From Fontibacterium subtropicum (GTDB taxonomy: Bacteria; Pseudomonadota; Alphaproteobacteria; Pelagibacterales; Pelagibacteraceae): a stretch of DNA of 64,000 nt. The DNA lies in assembly GCA_965235415.1 (NCBI GenBank), contig CBDDXD010000002.1, forward strand, positions 124,001 through 188,000, given 5' to 3'. Under the pieces are notes generated by a model. The model had not been told where the DNA came from, searched no databases, and saw nothing but the letters and a program-made list of their open reading frames with translations. Of this stretch, positions 11,038 through 18,401 are shown one piece after another (within the stretch, counting starts at the first letter, position 1; the number at the start of each line of letters is the position of its first letter). Made by a program: the position numbers and the translations under genes.

Positions 11038-11788
11038 CATATTAAATAAGCCTTTATTTTTTTTACTTATCCATATAGCAGCATTTAATGCTCCATCAGC
11101 AAAGAGTTCTCTTGAAAAAGCAGTATGTTTTAATTCTATATTTTCTATTTTATTATTAAAAAGTACTGAATGTTTGCCAATAGTATTTCCTTTTCTTGTA
11201 ATAAAAAAATTAATTTTATTTTTTTGCAAATTACCTTTTTTATTTAAAAACATTTTTCCTTTTATTGATTCTAAGTTTTTATTTTTACCTTTAGATACTG
11301 CATTTGCTAACATTAATGCTGTTCCTGATGGGTAATCAATTTTTTTTTTATGATGATTATCATTAATTCCAATATGATAATCATTAGGAATTTTTTTTGA
11401 TAGAATATTAACAATATATTCAAGAAGATTAATACCTAGACTCATATTGCCTGATTTAAATATAGCAATTTTTTTTGAGTAATTTTTAATTAAATTATTT
11501 TGTTTTTTAGTAAAACCTGTTGTTCCGATTACAACTTTTTTTTTTAATTTTTTTGCGTAATTTAAAATTTCAAGGGAAGCCTTTAGGTCTTGAAAAATCA
11601 ATAATAACATCAGTTTTTTTAAAAGCTTCTAAGTTATTTTTTTGTGTCTTAATTCCATTTATAGTTTTTCCAGATTTTAGATCTGTTAAGCTAAATAATT
11701 TTAGATTTTTATTTTTTGATATTCTTTTAATTAGAATTTTTCCCATTCTTCCAAGAGCACCAGAGATTGTAATATTAATTTTTTTCAT
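11035..11788 (-). pseudogene. dapB: Dihydrodipicolinate reductase, copy 2, one frameshift and short C-terminus
   Basis: Same enzyme as the copy at 8317-9091. One extra C near 11,583 breaks the frame between the codons for SRPK and ASLEIL; copy 1 has no such base there. The rest is open through HHKKKIDYPSGTA and HTAFSRELFADGALNAA. It stops just after GLFNM, at the junction with the diverged dnaJ tail, so the last seven residues found in copy 1 (QDMFSLK) are absent. Start ATG shares one base with the dnaJ stop (TAATG), as expected of the native dnaJ-dapB pair. Confidence 0.88.
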
Positions 11789-11878
11789 TAATTACCACTC
11801 CAAAACTTTTTAGCTTTATTTATAAAATTTTTTATTTCTGAATTGTTATTTAAATCTTCTAAAGATTTAAATTTTTCG
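11038..11878. repeat. 841-bp direct repeat, copy 2 (dapB plus dnaJ 3' end)
   Basis: Partner of 8341-9181, same orientation, start-to-start spacing 2,697 bases. The dnaJ portion here is part of the intact dnaJ gene. Identity ends at 11,878, after which dnaJ continues normally. Confidence 0.93.
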
Positions 11879-12930
11879 AGCAAGTCCTTTTGTTCTTTTG
11901 ACAAGGATTCAGGAATTATTACATTTGTTTCTAGATATAAATCTCCATAATCATCACTTCTTATAATAGGCATGCCTTTGCCTTTTAGCCTAAATTGTTT
12001 ACCAGATTGTGTTCCAGCTGGAATTTTAATCTTTGATTTTCCACCATCAATTGTTGGAACCTCTATTTCGGCACCAAGCGCTGCATCAGTCATTGATATT
12101 GGTAATTTATAATATAAATTTTCTTCAGATCTTTGAAAAATTTTATGTTTTTCAAGGGTTATAAATACATAAAGATCTCCATTAGATCCTCCTCTATAAC
12201 CAGCATCTCCTTTTCCAGATAATCTTATTTGTGTTCCATCATCAACTCCTTTTGGAATTTGAATGGATAGATTTTTTTTTGTCTTAATAGCCCCAGATCC
12301 TCTACAATCTTTGCAAGGGTTAGAAAGCACTTCACCTTCTCCCCCGCAATCAGGACAAGTTTGTTGTAGAGTAAAAAAACCTTGCTGTGTTCTTACTTTT
12401 CCATGACCATTACAAGTAGAACATTTCTTTGGTTTTGAACCAGGTTCTGCACCATCACCAGAACATTTTTGACACTTTTCGTTTGAAGATAAATTGATAG
12501 TTTGTTTTTTTCCAAAGTAAGCTTCTTCTAAAGTTACTTCTAAATTAATTTTTAAATCAGATCCTCGATTAGATCTTGATTTTTTAGAACCTCTGCCACT
12601 TCTTCCCGATCCCATAAAGTCGCCAAAAAAATCATCAAAGATGTCAGAGAATGCGCCAGACTCAAAACCACCAAAATCAAAACCTCCAGCCCCACCAGCC
12701 CCACCTTCAAATGCAGAATGTCCAAATTGATCATAGGAAGATTTTTTCTTTGGGTCAGATAAGACTTGATAAGCCTCAGATGCTTCTTTAAATTTAGCTT
12801 CAGCAGTTTTATCTCCCTGATTTCTGTCAGGGTGGTATTTCATTGCAAGGGATCGATAAGCTTTTTTTATTTCCTCAGGAGTTGCTTTTTTGGTTACACC
12901 AAGAATATCATAATAGTCTTTTTTGGACAT
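11788..12930 (-). CDS. dnaJ: Chaperone DnaJ (Hsp40)
   Basis: 380 residues. Delivers unfolded clients to DnaK and stimulates its ATPase. The J domain has HPD at 33-35. A Gly/Phe-rich linker follows (residues 75-115). Four zinc-binding repeats CQKCSGDG, CSTCNGHG, CPDCGGEG and CKDCRGSG are all intact, then the client-binding C-terminal domains. It follows dnaK by 32 bases and couples to dapB through TAATG. This is the first clean frame after the error-rich segment; its last 90 bases are duplicated at 9092-9181. Confidence 0.98.
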   Translation of the reverse strand: MSKKDYYDILGVTKKATPEEIKKAYRSLAMKYHPDRNQGDKTAEAKFKEASEAYQVLSDPKKKSSYDQFGHSAFEGGAGGAGGFDFGGFESGAFSDIFDDFFGDFMGSGRSGRGSKKSRSNRGSDLKINLEVTLEEAYFGKKQTINLSSNEKCQKCSGDGAEPGSKPKKCSTCNGHGKVRTQQGFFTLQQTCPDCGGEGEVLSNPCKDCRGSGAIKTKKNLSIQIPKGVDDGTQIRLSGKGDAGYRGGSNGDLYVFITLEKHKIFQRSEENLYYKLPISMTDAALGAEIEVPTIDGGKSKIKIPAGTQSGKQFRLKGKGMPIIRSDDYGDLYLETNVIIPESLSKEQKDLLEKFKSLEDLNNNSEIKNFINKAKKFWSGN

Positions 12931-12962
12931 AATGACTTAGGGCGAAACCAGTTATATATGGA

Positions 12963-14876
12963 TTAGCCGTTCTTTTTGTTATCGTCTTTTACTTCTTCAA
13001 ACTCGGCATCAACTACATCTTTTTTATCATCAGGCTTAGCATCTGTTTTTGAAGTAGCAGCAGTATCTTGTTGAGCTTTATATATAGCCTCACCTAATTT
13101 CATAGAAGAAGTCATTAATTGCTGAGTTTTATTTTTGATGTCTTCAGTTTTGTCAGATTTAATAGCTTCTTTTAAATCTTCCATATCTTTTTCAATTGCT
13201 TTTTTATCAGCTTCTGAAATTTTACTTCCATGTTCTTTTAAGCTTTGTTCTGTTGAAGCTATCAAAGAGTCAGCATGATTTTTTGCATCAACTTCTTCTC
13301 TTTTCTTTTTATCAGCTTCCTTATTAGCTTCAGCTTCTTTAACCATTTTTTGAATTTCTTCATCAGTTAAACCACCCGAAGCTTGAATTTGAATTTTTTG
13401 TTCTTTTCCAGTTCCTTTATCTTTTGCAGAAACGTTTACAATACCATTTGCATCAATATCAAAAGTTACTTCAATTTGAGGAACACCCCTTGGAGCTGGC
13501 GCAATTCCAGTTAATTCAAAATTGCCAAGTAATTTATTATCATTTGCCATTTCTCTTTCGCCTTGGAAAACTCTAATTGTTACAGCTGGCTGATTGTTTT
13601 CAGCTGTTGAGAATATTTGACTTTTTTTAGTTGGAATTGTTGTATTTTTTTCAATTAATCTTGTGAACACTCCGCCTAAAGTTTCAATACCAAGTGACAA
13701 TGGAGTAACGTCAAGAAGAAGAACATCTTTAACATCACCTTGTAATACACCAGCCTGAACCGCAGCGCCTAAAGCAACTACTTCATCAGGGTTAACACTT
13801 TGATTTGGTTCTTTACCAAAGAAATTTTTAACTGTTTCAACAACTTTTGGCATTCTTGTCATTCCACCTACAAGAATAACTTCATTAATTTCAGATGCTG
13901 TGTAACCAGAATCTTTTAATGCAATTTTGCAAGGCTCTATAGTTTTTTCAATGAGTGCTGCAGTAAGAGCTTCAAGTTTTGCTCTTGTGATCTTCATATT
14001 AACGTGTTTTGGACCAGTCTTATCCGCCGTAATAAATGGTAAATTAACTTCAGTTTGAGCTGATGAGGATAATTCTATTTTTGCTTTTTCAGCAGCTTCT
14101 CTTATTCTTTGTAATGCTAATTTATCAGTTTTTAAATTGATTCCGCTTTCTTTTTTAAATTCCTCAATAATATAATCTGTTACTACAGCATCAAAATCAT
14201 CACCACCTAAAGAAGTATTTCCGTTTGTAGACTTAACTTCAAATACTCCATCGCCCAATTCAAGAACTGAAATATCAAAAGTACCACCTCCTAAATCGTA
14301 TACAGCAATGGTTTTTGCTTTTTTCTTATCAAGACCATAAGCAAGAGCTGCAGCTGTTGGTTCGTTTATAATTCTTAAAACTTCAAGACCTGCAATTTTT
14401 CCAGCATCTTTCGTAGCTTGTCTTTGTGCATCATTAAAATAAGCAGGAACAGTTATAACTGCTTGTTTTACTTCGCTACCAAGATATTTTTCTGCAGACT
14501 CTTTCATCTTCATTAAAACAAAAGCAGAAATTTGACTTGGGGAATATTTTTTATCACGAGACTGAACCCATGCATCAGTACCGTTATCAGATTTAATTAC
14601 TTTATAAGGAAGTCCTTGTATGTCTTTTTTTAAATTTGAGTCATCAAAACTTTTTCCAATTAATCTTTTAACTGAGAAGAAAGTATTTTCAGGATTTGTT
14701 ACCGCCTGTCTTTTTGCAGGAAGACCAACTAATTTTTCACCGGATTCTGTAAAGGCTACTATAGAAGGGGTTGTTCGAACACCTTCTGCATTCTCTAATA
14801 CTTTTGGCTGCGCGCCATCCATAATAGCAACGCATGAGTTTGTGGTTCCTAAATCTATTCCAATTATTTTTGACAT
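12963..14876 (-). CDS. dnaK: Chaperone DnaK (Hsp70)
   Basis: 637 residues, standard length. The ATPase domain opens with GIDLGTTNSCVA and includes DLGGGTFDISVLE and the NEPTAAALAYG segment. The peptide-binding domain is near residues 390-510 and the helical lid follows. The tail ends with the acidic VVDAEFEEVKDD. Works with GrpE (nucleotide exchange) and DnaJ, both adjacent on the same strand. Base composition is visibly less AT-rich than the small metabolic genes to its left, as expected for a highly expressed gene. Confidence 0.99.
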   Translation of the reverse strand: MSKIIGIDLGTTNSCVAIMDGAQPKVLENAEGVRTTPSIVAFTESGEKLVGLPAKRQAVTNPENTFFSVKRLIGKSFDDSNLKKDIQGLPYKVIKSDNGTDAWVQSRDKKYSPSQISAFVLMKMKESAEKYLGSEVKQAVITVPAYFNDAQRQATKDAGKIAGLEVLRIINEPTAAALAYGLDKKKAKTIAVYDLGGGTFDISVLELGDGVFEVKSTNGNTSLGGDDFDAVVTDYIIEEFKKESGINLKTDKLALQRIREAAEKAKIELSSSAQTEVNLPFITADKTGPKHVNMKITRAKLEALTAALIEKTIEPCKIALKDSGYTASEINEVILVGGMTRMPKVVETVKNFFGKEPNQSVNPDEVVALGAAVQAGVLQGDVKDVLLLDVTPLSLGIETLGGVFTRLIEKNTTIPTKKSQIFSTAENNQPAVTIRVFQGEREMANDNKLLGNFELTGIAPAPRGVPQIEVTFDIDANGIVNVSAKDKGTGKEQKIQIQASGGLTDEEIQKMVKEAEANKEADKKKREEVDAKNHADSLIASTEQSLKEHGSKISEADKKAIEKDMEDLKEAIKSDKTEDIKNKTQQLMTSSMKLGEAIYKAQQDTAATSKTDAKPDDKKDVVDAEFEEVKDDNKKNG

Positions 14877-14995
14877 AAAATTCTATTTTTAATTAATTTG
14901 TTGACCTTATGTGGTGCTTAATTCTAGGATTACAACCTTTGGGGCTAAATTTTTTTTACTAAAAAACCCTTAATTTATTTGAGTTTATTAAGCTA

Positions 14996-15553
14996 TTAAT
15001 TAGAATTAGCCTTTTTTTTAGAAATAGACACTAGGGCAGGTCTTAAAAGCCTATCATTTAGCATGTAGCCCTTTTGAATTTCATTTATAACTATTCCATC
15101 CTCTTGGTCGCTCTCTACTTCATTTAGAGCCTGATGAAAATTAGGGTCAAATTTTTTACCGATAGACTCAAAGGATTTTATTCCATTTTTATCAAAGCTA
15201 TTGATTAATTCTTTTTCGATAAGCTCTATTCCAAGCATTGTATCTTTGAACTCATCAGACTTAAATTTAGGATTATCTTTAAATAAACCAAAGGCTCTTT
15301 CTAAATTATCAGCAAGGTTAAGAATTTCCCTAGCAAAAGATGAGGAGCTATATTTAATTAAATCTTCTCTTTCTTTTTCGTGAATTTTTCTAAGATTTTG
15401 ATTTTCAGCTAGCGAACGAAGTAGTTTGTCATTTAATTCTTCTATTTTTTTTTCAAGATTATTTTCTGTAATAGGCTCTGCAATATTATTTTCTTCGTTA
15501 TCAATTTTCTGTTCTTGATCTTTATTAGCAGCAGTTTCTTCGTTATTATTCAT
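14996..15553 (-). CDS. grpE: GrpE nucleotide exchange factor
   Basis: 185 residues. Releases ADP from DnaK. An acidic, Asn/Glu-rich start (residues 1-30) leads into a long coiled coil (KKIEELNDKLLRSLAENQNL). The beta domain ends the protein, with LGIELIEKELINSF and GYMLNDRLLRPALV typical of the family. It lies 119 bases upstream of dnaK on the same strand. hrcA, which often precedes grpE in alphaproteobacteria, is not here. An RpoH-like promoter lies just upstream. Confidence 0.96.
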   Translation of the reverse strand: MNNNEETAANKDQEQKIDNEENNIAEPITENNLEKKIEELNDKLLRSLAENQNLRKIHEKEREDLIKYSSSSFAREILNLADNLERAFGLFKDNPKFKSDEFKDTMLGIELIEKELINSFDKNGIKSFESIGKKFDPNFHQALNEVESDQEDGIVINEIQKGYMLNDRLLRPALVSISKKKANSN

Positions 15554-15593
15554 AAGCCTATATATTTAAAGCAATACTTTATAATTTTTTTGA

Positions 15594-15624
15594 CATATAT
15601 AGGTACTATATTTCAGATTTCTAG
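15594..15624 (-). promoter_or_regulatory. Candidate RpoH (sigma-32) promoter for grpE-dnaK-dnaJ
   Basis: On the minus strand CTAG, a 17-base spacer and CCTATATATG match the alphaproteobacterial RpoH pattern CTTG-N17/18-CYTATNTNNG, with a perfect -10 and one mismatch in the -35. The predicted start would leave a leader of roughly 30 bases before the grpE ATG at 15,553. No CIRCE inverted repeat is visible. The -35 box lies only 8 bases from the divergent rph start codon. Confidence 0.6.
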
Positions 15625-15631
15625 CATTATT

Positions 15632-16348
15632 ATGAGAAAAGATAATAGAGACAATCTAAGTTTACGAAAAATTGAGATAATTCCAAATTTTATTAAAAAT
15701 TCAGAAGGTTCATGTCTGGTTAGATTTGGAGAAACACAAGTCGTTTGCACCGCCTCTGTTGATTCAAAAGTTCCAAGATGGCTTGTTGGCTCAGGAAAAG
15801 GTTGGGTTACTGCTGAGTATGGAATGTTACCAAGATCCACCCATGAAAGAATGAGACGAGAAGCTGCAGTTGGTAAAATAGGGGGGAGAACATCAGAAAT
15901 TCAAAGATTAATAGGAAGATCATTAAGAGCTGTTATTGATTTGGGATTATTAAATGAAAAGTTAATTACAATTGATTGTGATGTTTTAACTGCTGATGGC
16001 GGCACTAGAACAGCAGCTATCACAGGCGGTTTTGTTGCATTAAAATTATGTATTGAACACCTGCTTAGAAATAAAGAAATTAAAACAAATCCAATACAGC
16101 AGTATATAGCGGCGGTTAGTTGTGGAATTTTAGATGGTAAAATTTTATTAGATTTAAATTATGAAGAAGATAGCGCAGCAGAGATTGATGCTAATTTTGT
16201 GATCACTGAGAATATGCAATTAGTTGAAATCCAAGCAACAGGTGAAAGAAAGACTTTTTCAGATCAGGATCTAACTGAAATGCTAAAAATTTCAAAGAGT
16301 GCAATAAAAGAAATAATACAACATCAAAAGTCTTGTTTTGAAAAATAA
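15632..16348 (+). CDS. rph: RNase PH
   Basis: 238 residues from the ATG at 15,632 (MRKDNRDNLSLRKIEI). An in-frame extension back to 15,515 would run into grpE and adds no family residues. Phosphorolytic trimming of tRNA 3' ends. Conserved blocks visible: GRTSEIQRLIGRSLRAVIDL and DCDVLTADGGTRTAAITGG. First gene of a rightward run rph-rdgB-rsmI-BON lipoprotein; its last 11 bases overlap rdgB. Confidence 0.97.
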   Translation: MRKDNRDNLSLRKIEIIPNFIKNSEGSCLVRFGETQVVCTASVDSKVPRWLVGSGKGWVTAEYGMLPRSTHERMRREAAVGKIGGRTSEIQRLIGRSLRAVIDLGLLNEKLITIDCDVLTADGGTRTAAITGGFVALKLCIEHLLRNKEIKTNPIQQYIAAVSCGILDGKILLDLNYEEDSAAEIDANFVITENMQLVEIQATGERKTFSDQDLTEMLKISKSAIKEIIQHQKSCFEK

Positions 16349-16955
16349 GTTAGGAAATTTAAAGAATATAAAATCTTTATTGATAGCAACTAACAATAAA
16401 GGAAAGCTTTCAGAAATAAAAAAATTATTACCAAAACATATTACATTTTATAATCCAAAAGATTTTAATCTGATAGAACCTAAAGAGAATGAAAAAACAT
16501 TTGAGGGAAATGCTGTAATTAAAGCGAAATATTGTGCTGAAAAATCTAAATTAATATCTTTATCGGATGATTCAGGATTAGAAGTGTCGGTTTTAAATGG
16601 GGATCCTGGTGTTTATTCAGCTAGATGGGCAGGAAAAAATAAAGATTTTAAAGTAGCAATTAAAAAAATTTATTCAAAAATAAAAAAGAAAAATAAATTA
16701 AATAAAAAAAATAACGCTAGATTTTATTGTTCTCTAGCAGTTGCCTTTCCAAATGGCACATACAAAACATTTAGTGGGACAGTTAATGGTAAAATTTCAC
16801 AAAAACCCAAAGGGAATAATGGATTTGGTTATGATCCTATATTTATTCCAAATGGTTATAAAAAAACTTTTGGCGAGATGAGGTCTAATTTAAAGGATAA
16901 AATTAGCCATCGTTATAGAGCGTTTAATAAAATAAAAAGATATTTTAAATATTAG
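16338..16955 (+). CDS. rdgB: dITP/XTP pyrophosphatase (non-canonical purine NTPase)
   Basis: About 200 residues. Hydrolyses ITP, dITP and XTP to keep deaminated purines out of nucleic acids. The substrate-binding start reads ATNNKGKLSEIKKLL. SDDSGLEV carries the metal and catalytic aspartates, and NNGFGYDPIFIP and SHRYRAF are the usual C-terminal blocks. No ATG exists near the 5' end; a TTG at 16,338 overlapping rph is the best start, giving a 16-residue leader before ATNNKGK. Confidence 0.95.
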   Translation: MKNKLGNLKNIKSLLIATNNKGKLSEIKKLLPKHITFYNPKDFNLIEPKENEKTFEGNAVIKAKYCAEKSKLISLSDDSGLEVSVLNGDPGVYSARWAGKNKDFKVAIKKIYSKIKKKNKLNKKNNARFYCSLAVAFPNGTYKTFSGTVNGKISQKPKGNNGFGYDPIFIPNGYKKTFGEMRSNLKDKISHRYRAFNKIKRYFKY

Positions 16956-16959
16956 ATTC

Positions 16960-17814
16960 GTGGAAAATATTAAATTTATAGATCAAAATTTAGAGAAGGG
17001 GCTCTATTTAGTTTCAACACCTATTGGAAATTTAGCAGACATTACCATACGCGCTTTAAATATTTTAAAAAAATCAGATATTATTTTGTGTGAAGATAAA
17101 AGAGTTTCAAAAAAATTATTAGATTATTATGACATTAAAGCTCAATTATTTACATATCATAAGTTTAATGAAAAAGAGTCGGTTGAAAAAATATTAGATA
17201 TTTTTAAAAAGAATAAAATTGTATCTTTAATTAGTGATGCAGGAACCCCACTAATATCTGATCCTGGAAAAATTTTAATTAATGAGATTGAAAAAAATAA
17301 TATAAAAATAATTCCAATACCAGGCCCTTCAGCAGTTACAGCAGCTTTTAGTTTGGCAGGTTTTAGCGATGATTATTATTTTTATGGATTTTTACCAAAA
17401 AAATTAGGTGAGAGAAAAAAAGTGTATGAAAAATTCTCTAATTTAGATAGTTCAATTATCATATTTTTACCGGCTAGAGACTTAGTTTCTGTAATAAAAG
17501 AAATGAAGGAGTTTCTTGGAGAAAGATACATATTAGTTGCAAAAGAAATTACAAAAATTCATGAGAATATTATTAAAGGAACACTCAATGATATTCTTGA
17601 TAAAGTTAAATCAATTATTCTTAAAGGAGAGATCACAATAGTATTGTCTTCCGAGACAAATAAAAATAAAGACCAAAATATTGATTTGAATAAAGAAATT
17701 TTAGATTTATCAAAAAAAATGAAAACATCAGATCTTGCCAAATATTTATCTAAGAAGTTTAAATTTTCAAAAAAAGAAATTTATCAAAAGATCTTGATGT
17801 TAGATAAAAAGTGA
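16960..17814 (+). CDS. rsmI: 16S rRNA (cytidine1402-2'-O)-methyltransferase
   Basis: 284 residues from a GTG start 4 bases after rdgB. Methylates the 2'-O of C1402 in 16S rRNA using SAM. Motifs of the tetrapyrrole-methylase fold: STPIGNLADITIRAL, LCEDKRVSKKLL, SLISDAGTPLISDPG and IPIPGPSAVTAAFSLAG. The C-terminal small helical domain (KMKTSDLAKYLSKKFKFSKK) is present. Ends TGATG, sharing bases with the next start. Confidence 0.96.
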   Translation: MENIKFIDQNLEKGLYLVSTPIGNLADITIRALNILKKSDIILCEDKRVSKKLLDYYDIKAQLFTYHKFNEKESVEKILDIFKKNKIVSLISDAGTPLISDPGKILINEIEKNNIKIIPIPGPSAVTAAFSLAGFSDDYYFYGFLPKKLGERKKVYEKFSNLDSSIIIFLPARDLVSVIKEMKEFLGERYILVAKEITKIHENIIKGTLNDILDKVKSIILKGEITIVLSSETNKNKDQNIDLNKEILDLSKKMKTSDLAKYLSKKFKFSKKEIYQKILMLDKK

Positions 17815-18401
17815 TGAAATTTTTAAAAGTAATTTTTATATCTCTATTTTTAACTTCTTGTATTGGGAATATTACATCAACCGTTTTTGGCGTCGGTGTT
17901 AACATTAACTTAGATCCAAGATCTCCAGGTTTATACTTAGATGATAAATTAGCAGAAACGCTTATTATGAAAAAAATTGTTCAACACGATTACAAGCAGA
18001 TTTTTTTAAATGTTAAAGTTATTGATGGAACGGCTATTTTGAGCGGGCGTGTTGAAAAAGCTGAAGATAAATTAAAAATGACAAAATTTGCATGGGAAAC
18101 AGCAGGTATTAAAGCGGTGAGAAATGATATTGTGGTTGCTGACGAAACTTCTTTCAGACAGAGAGCAAAAGATATTTTAATATCCTCACAATTGAGTGCG
18201 GCGTTATTAATTAATAAAAAGATTAATTCTCGAAATTATAATTTAGAAACTATTAATGGTAAGATTTATATTTACGGAATGGCAAGAACTACAGCTGAAC
18301 TTGAAGAGGTTATTAAAGAGGCGAAATTAATACCTGATGTAGTTGAAGTTGTGCCAAGTATTATTCTTGCTGATAATTTATCTAGAAAAAATTATCTTTA
18401 G
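17814..18401 (+). CDS. BON-domain outer-membrane lipoprotein (YraP/DolP-like)
   Basis: 195 residues from the ATG at 17,814 inside the TGATG overlap with rsmI. The lipobox LFLTSC near residue 16 directs lipidation. Two BON domains follow, about residues 45-110 (ILSGRVEKAEDKLKMTKFAW) and 115-185 (YNLETINGKIYIYGMARTTAELEEVI). Proteins of this kind bind phospholipid and help envelope integrity. The rsmI neighbourhood matches yraP in other proteobacteria. Its stop shares four bases (TTAG) with the convergent maeB stop. Confidence 0.88.
   Translation: MKFLKVIFISLFLTSCIGNITSTVFGVGVNINLDPRSPGLYLDDKLAETLIMKKIVQHDYKQIFLNVKVIDGTAILSGRVEKAEDKLKMTKFAWETAGIKAVRNDIVVADETSFRQRAKDILISSQLSAALLINKKINSRNYNLETINGKIYIYGMARTTAELEEVIKEAKLIPDVVEVVPSIILADNLSRKNYL

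Noticed and set aside
8317..11788. Insertion by an integrase or transposon at the dapB duplication
   Set aside because: No integrase, transposase, tRNA target or terminal inverted repeats are visible; the joints show only about 10 shared bases.
14877..14995. A second RpoH promoter directly before dnaK
   Set aside because: The best -10-like stretch (CCTAGAAT) has two mismatches and no CTTG at the right distance.
15515..15631. N-terminal extension of RNase PH
   Set aside because: It would overlap grpE and the promoter region and contains hydrophobic text unrelated to the family.
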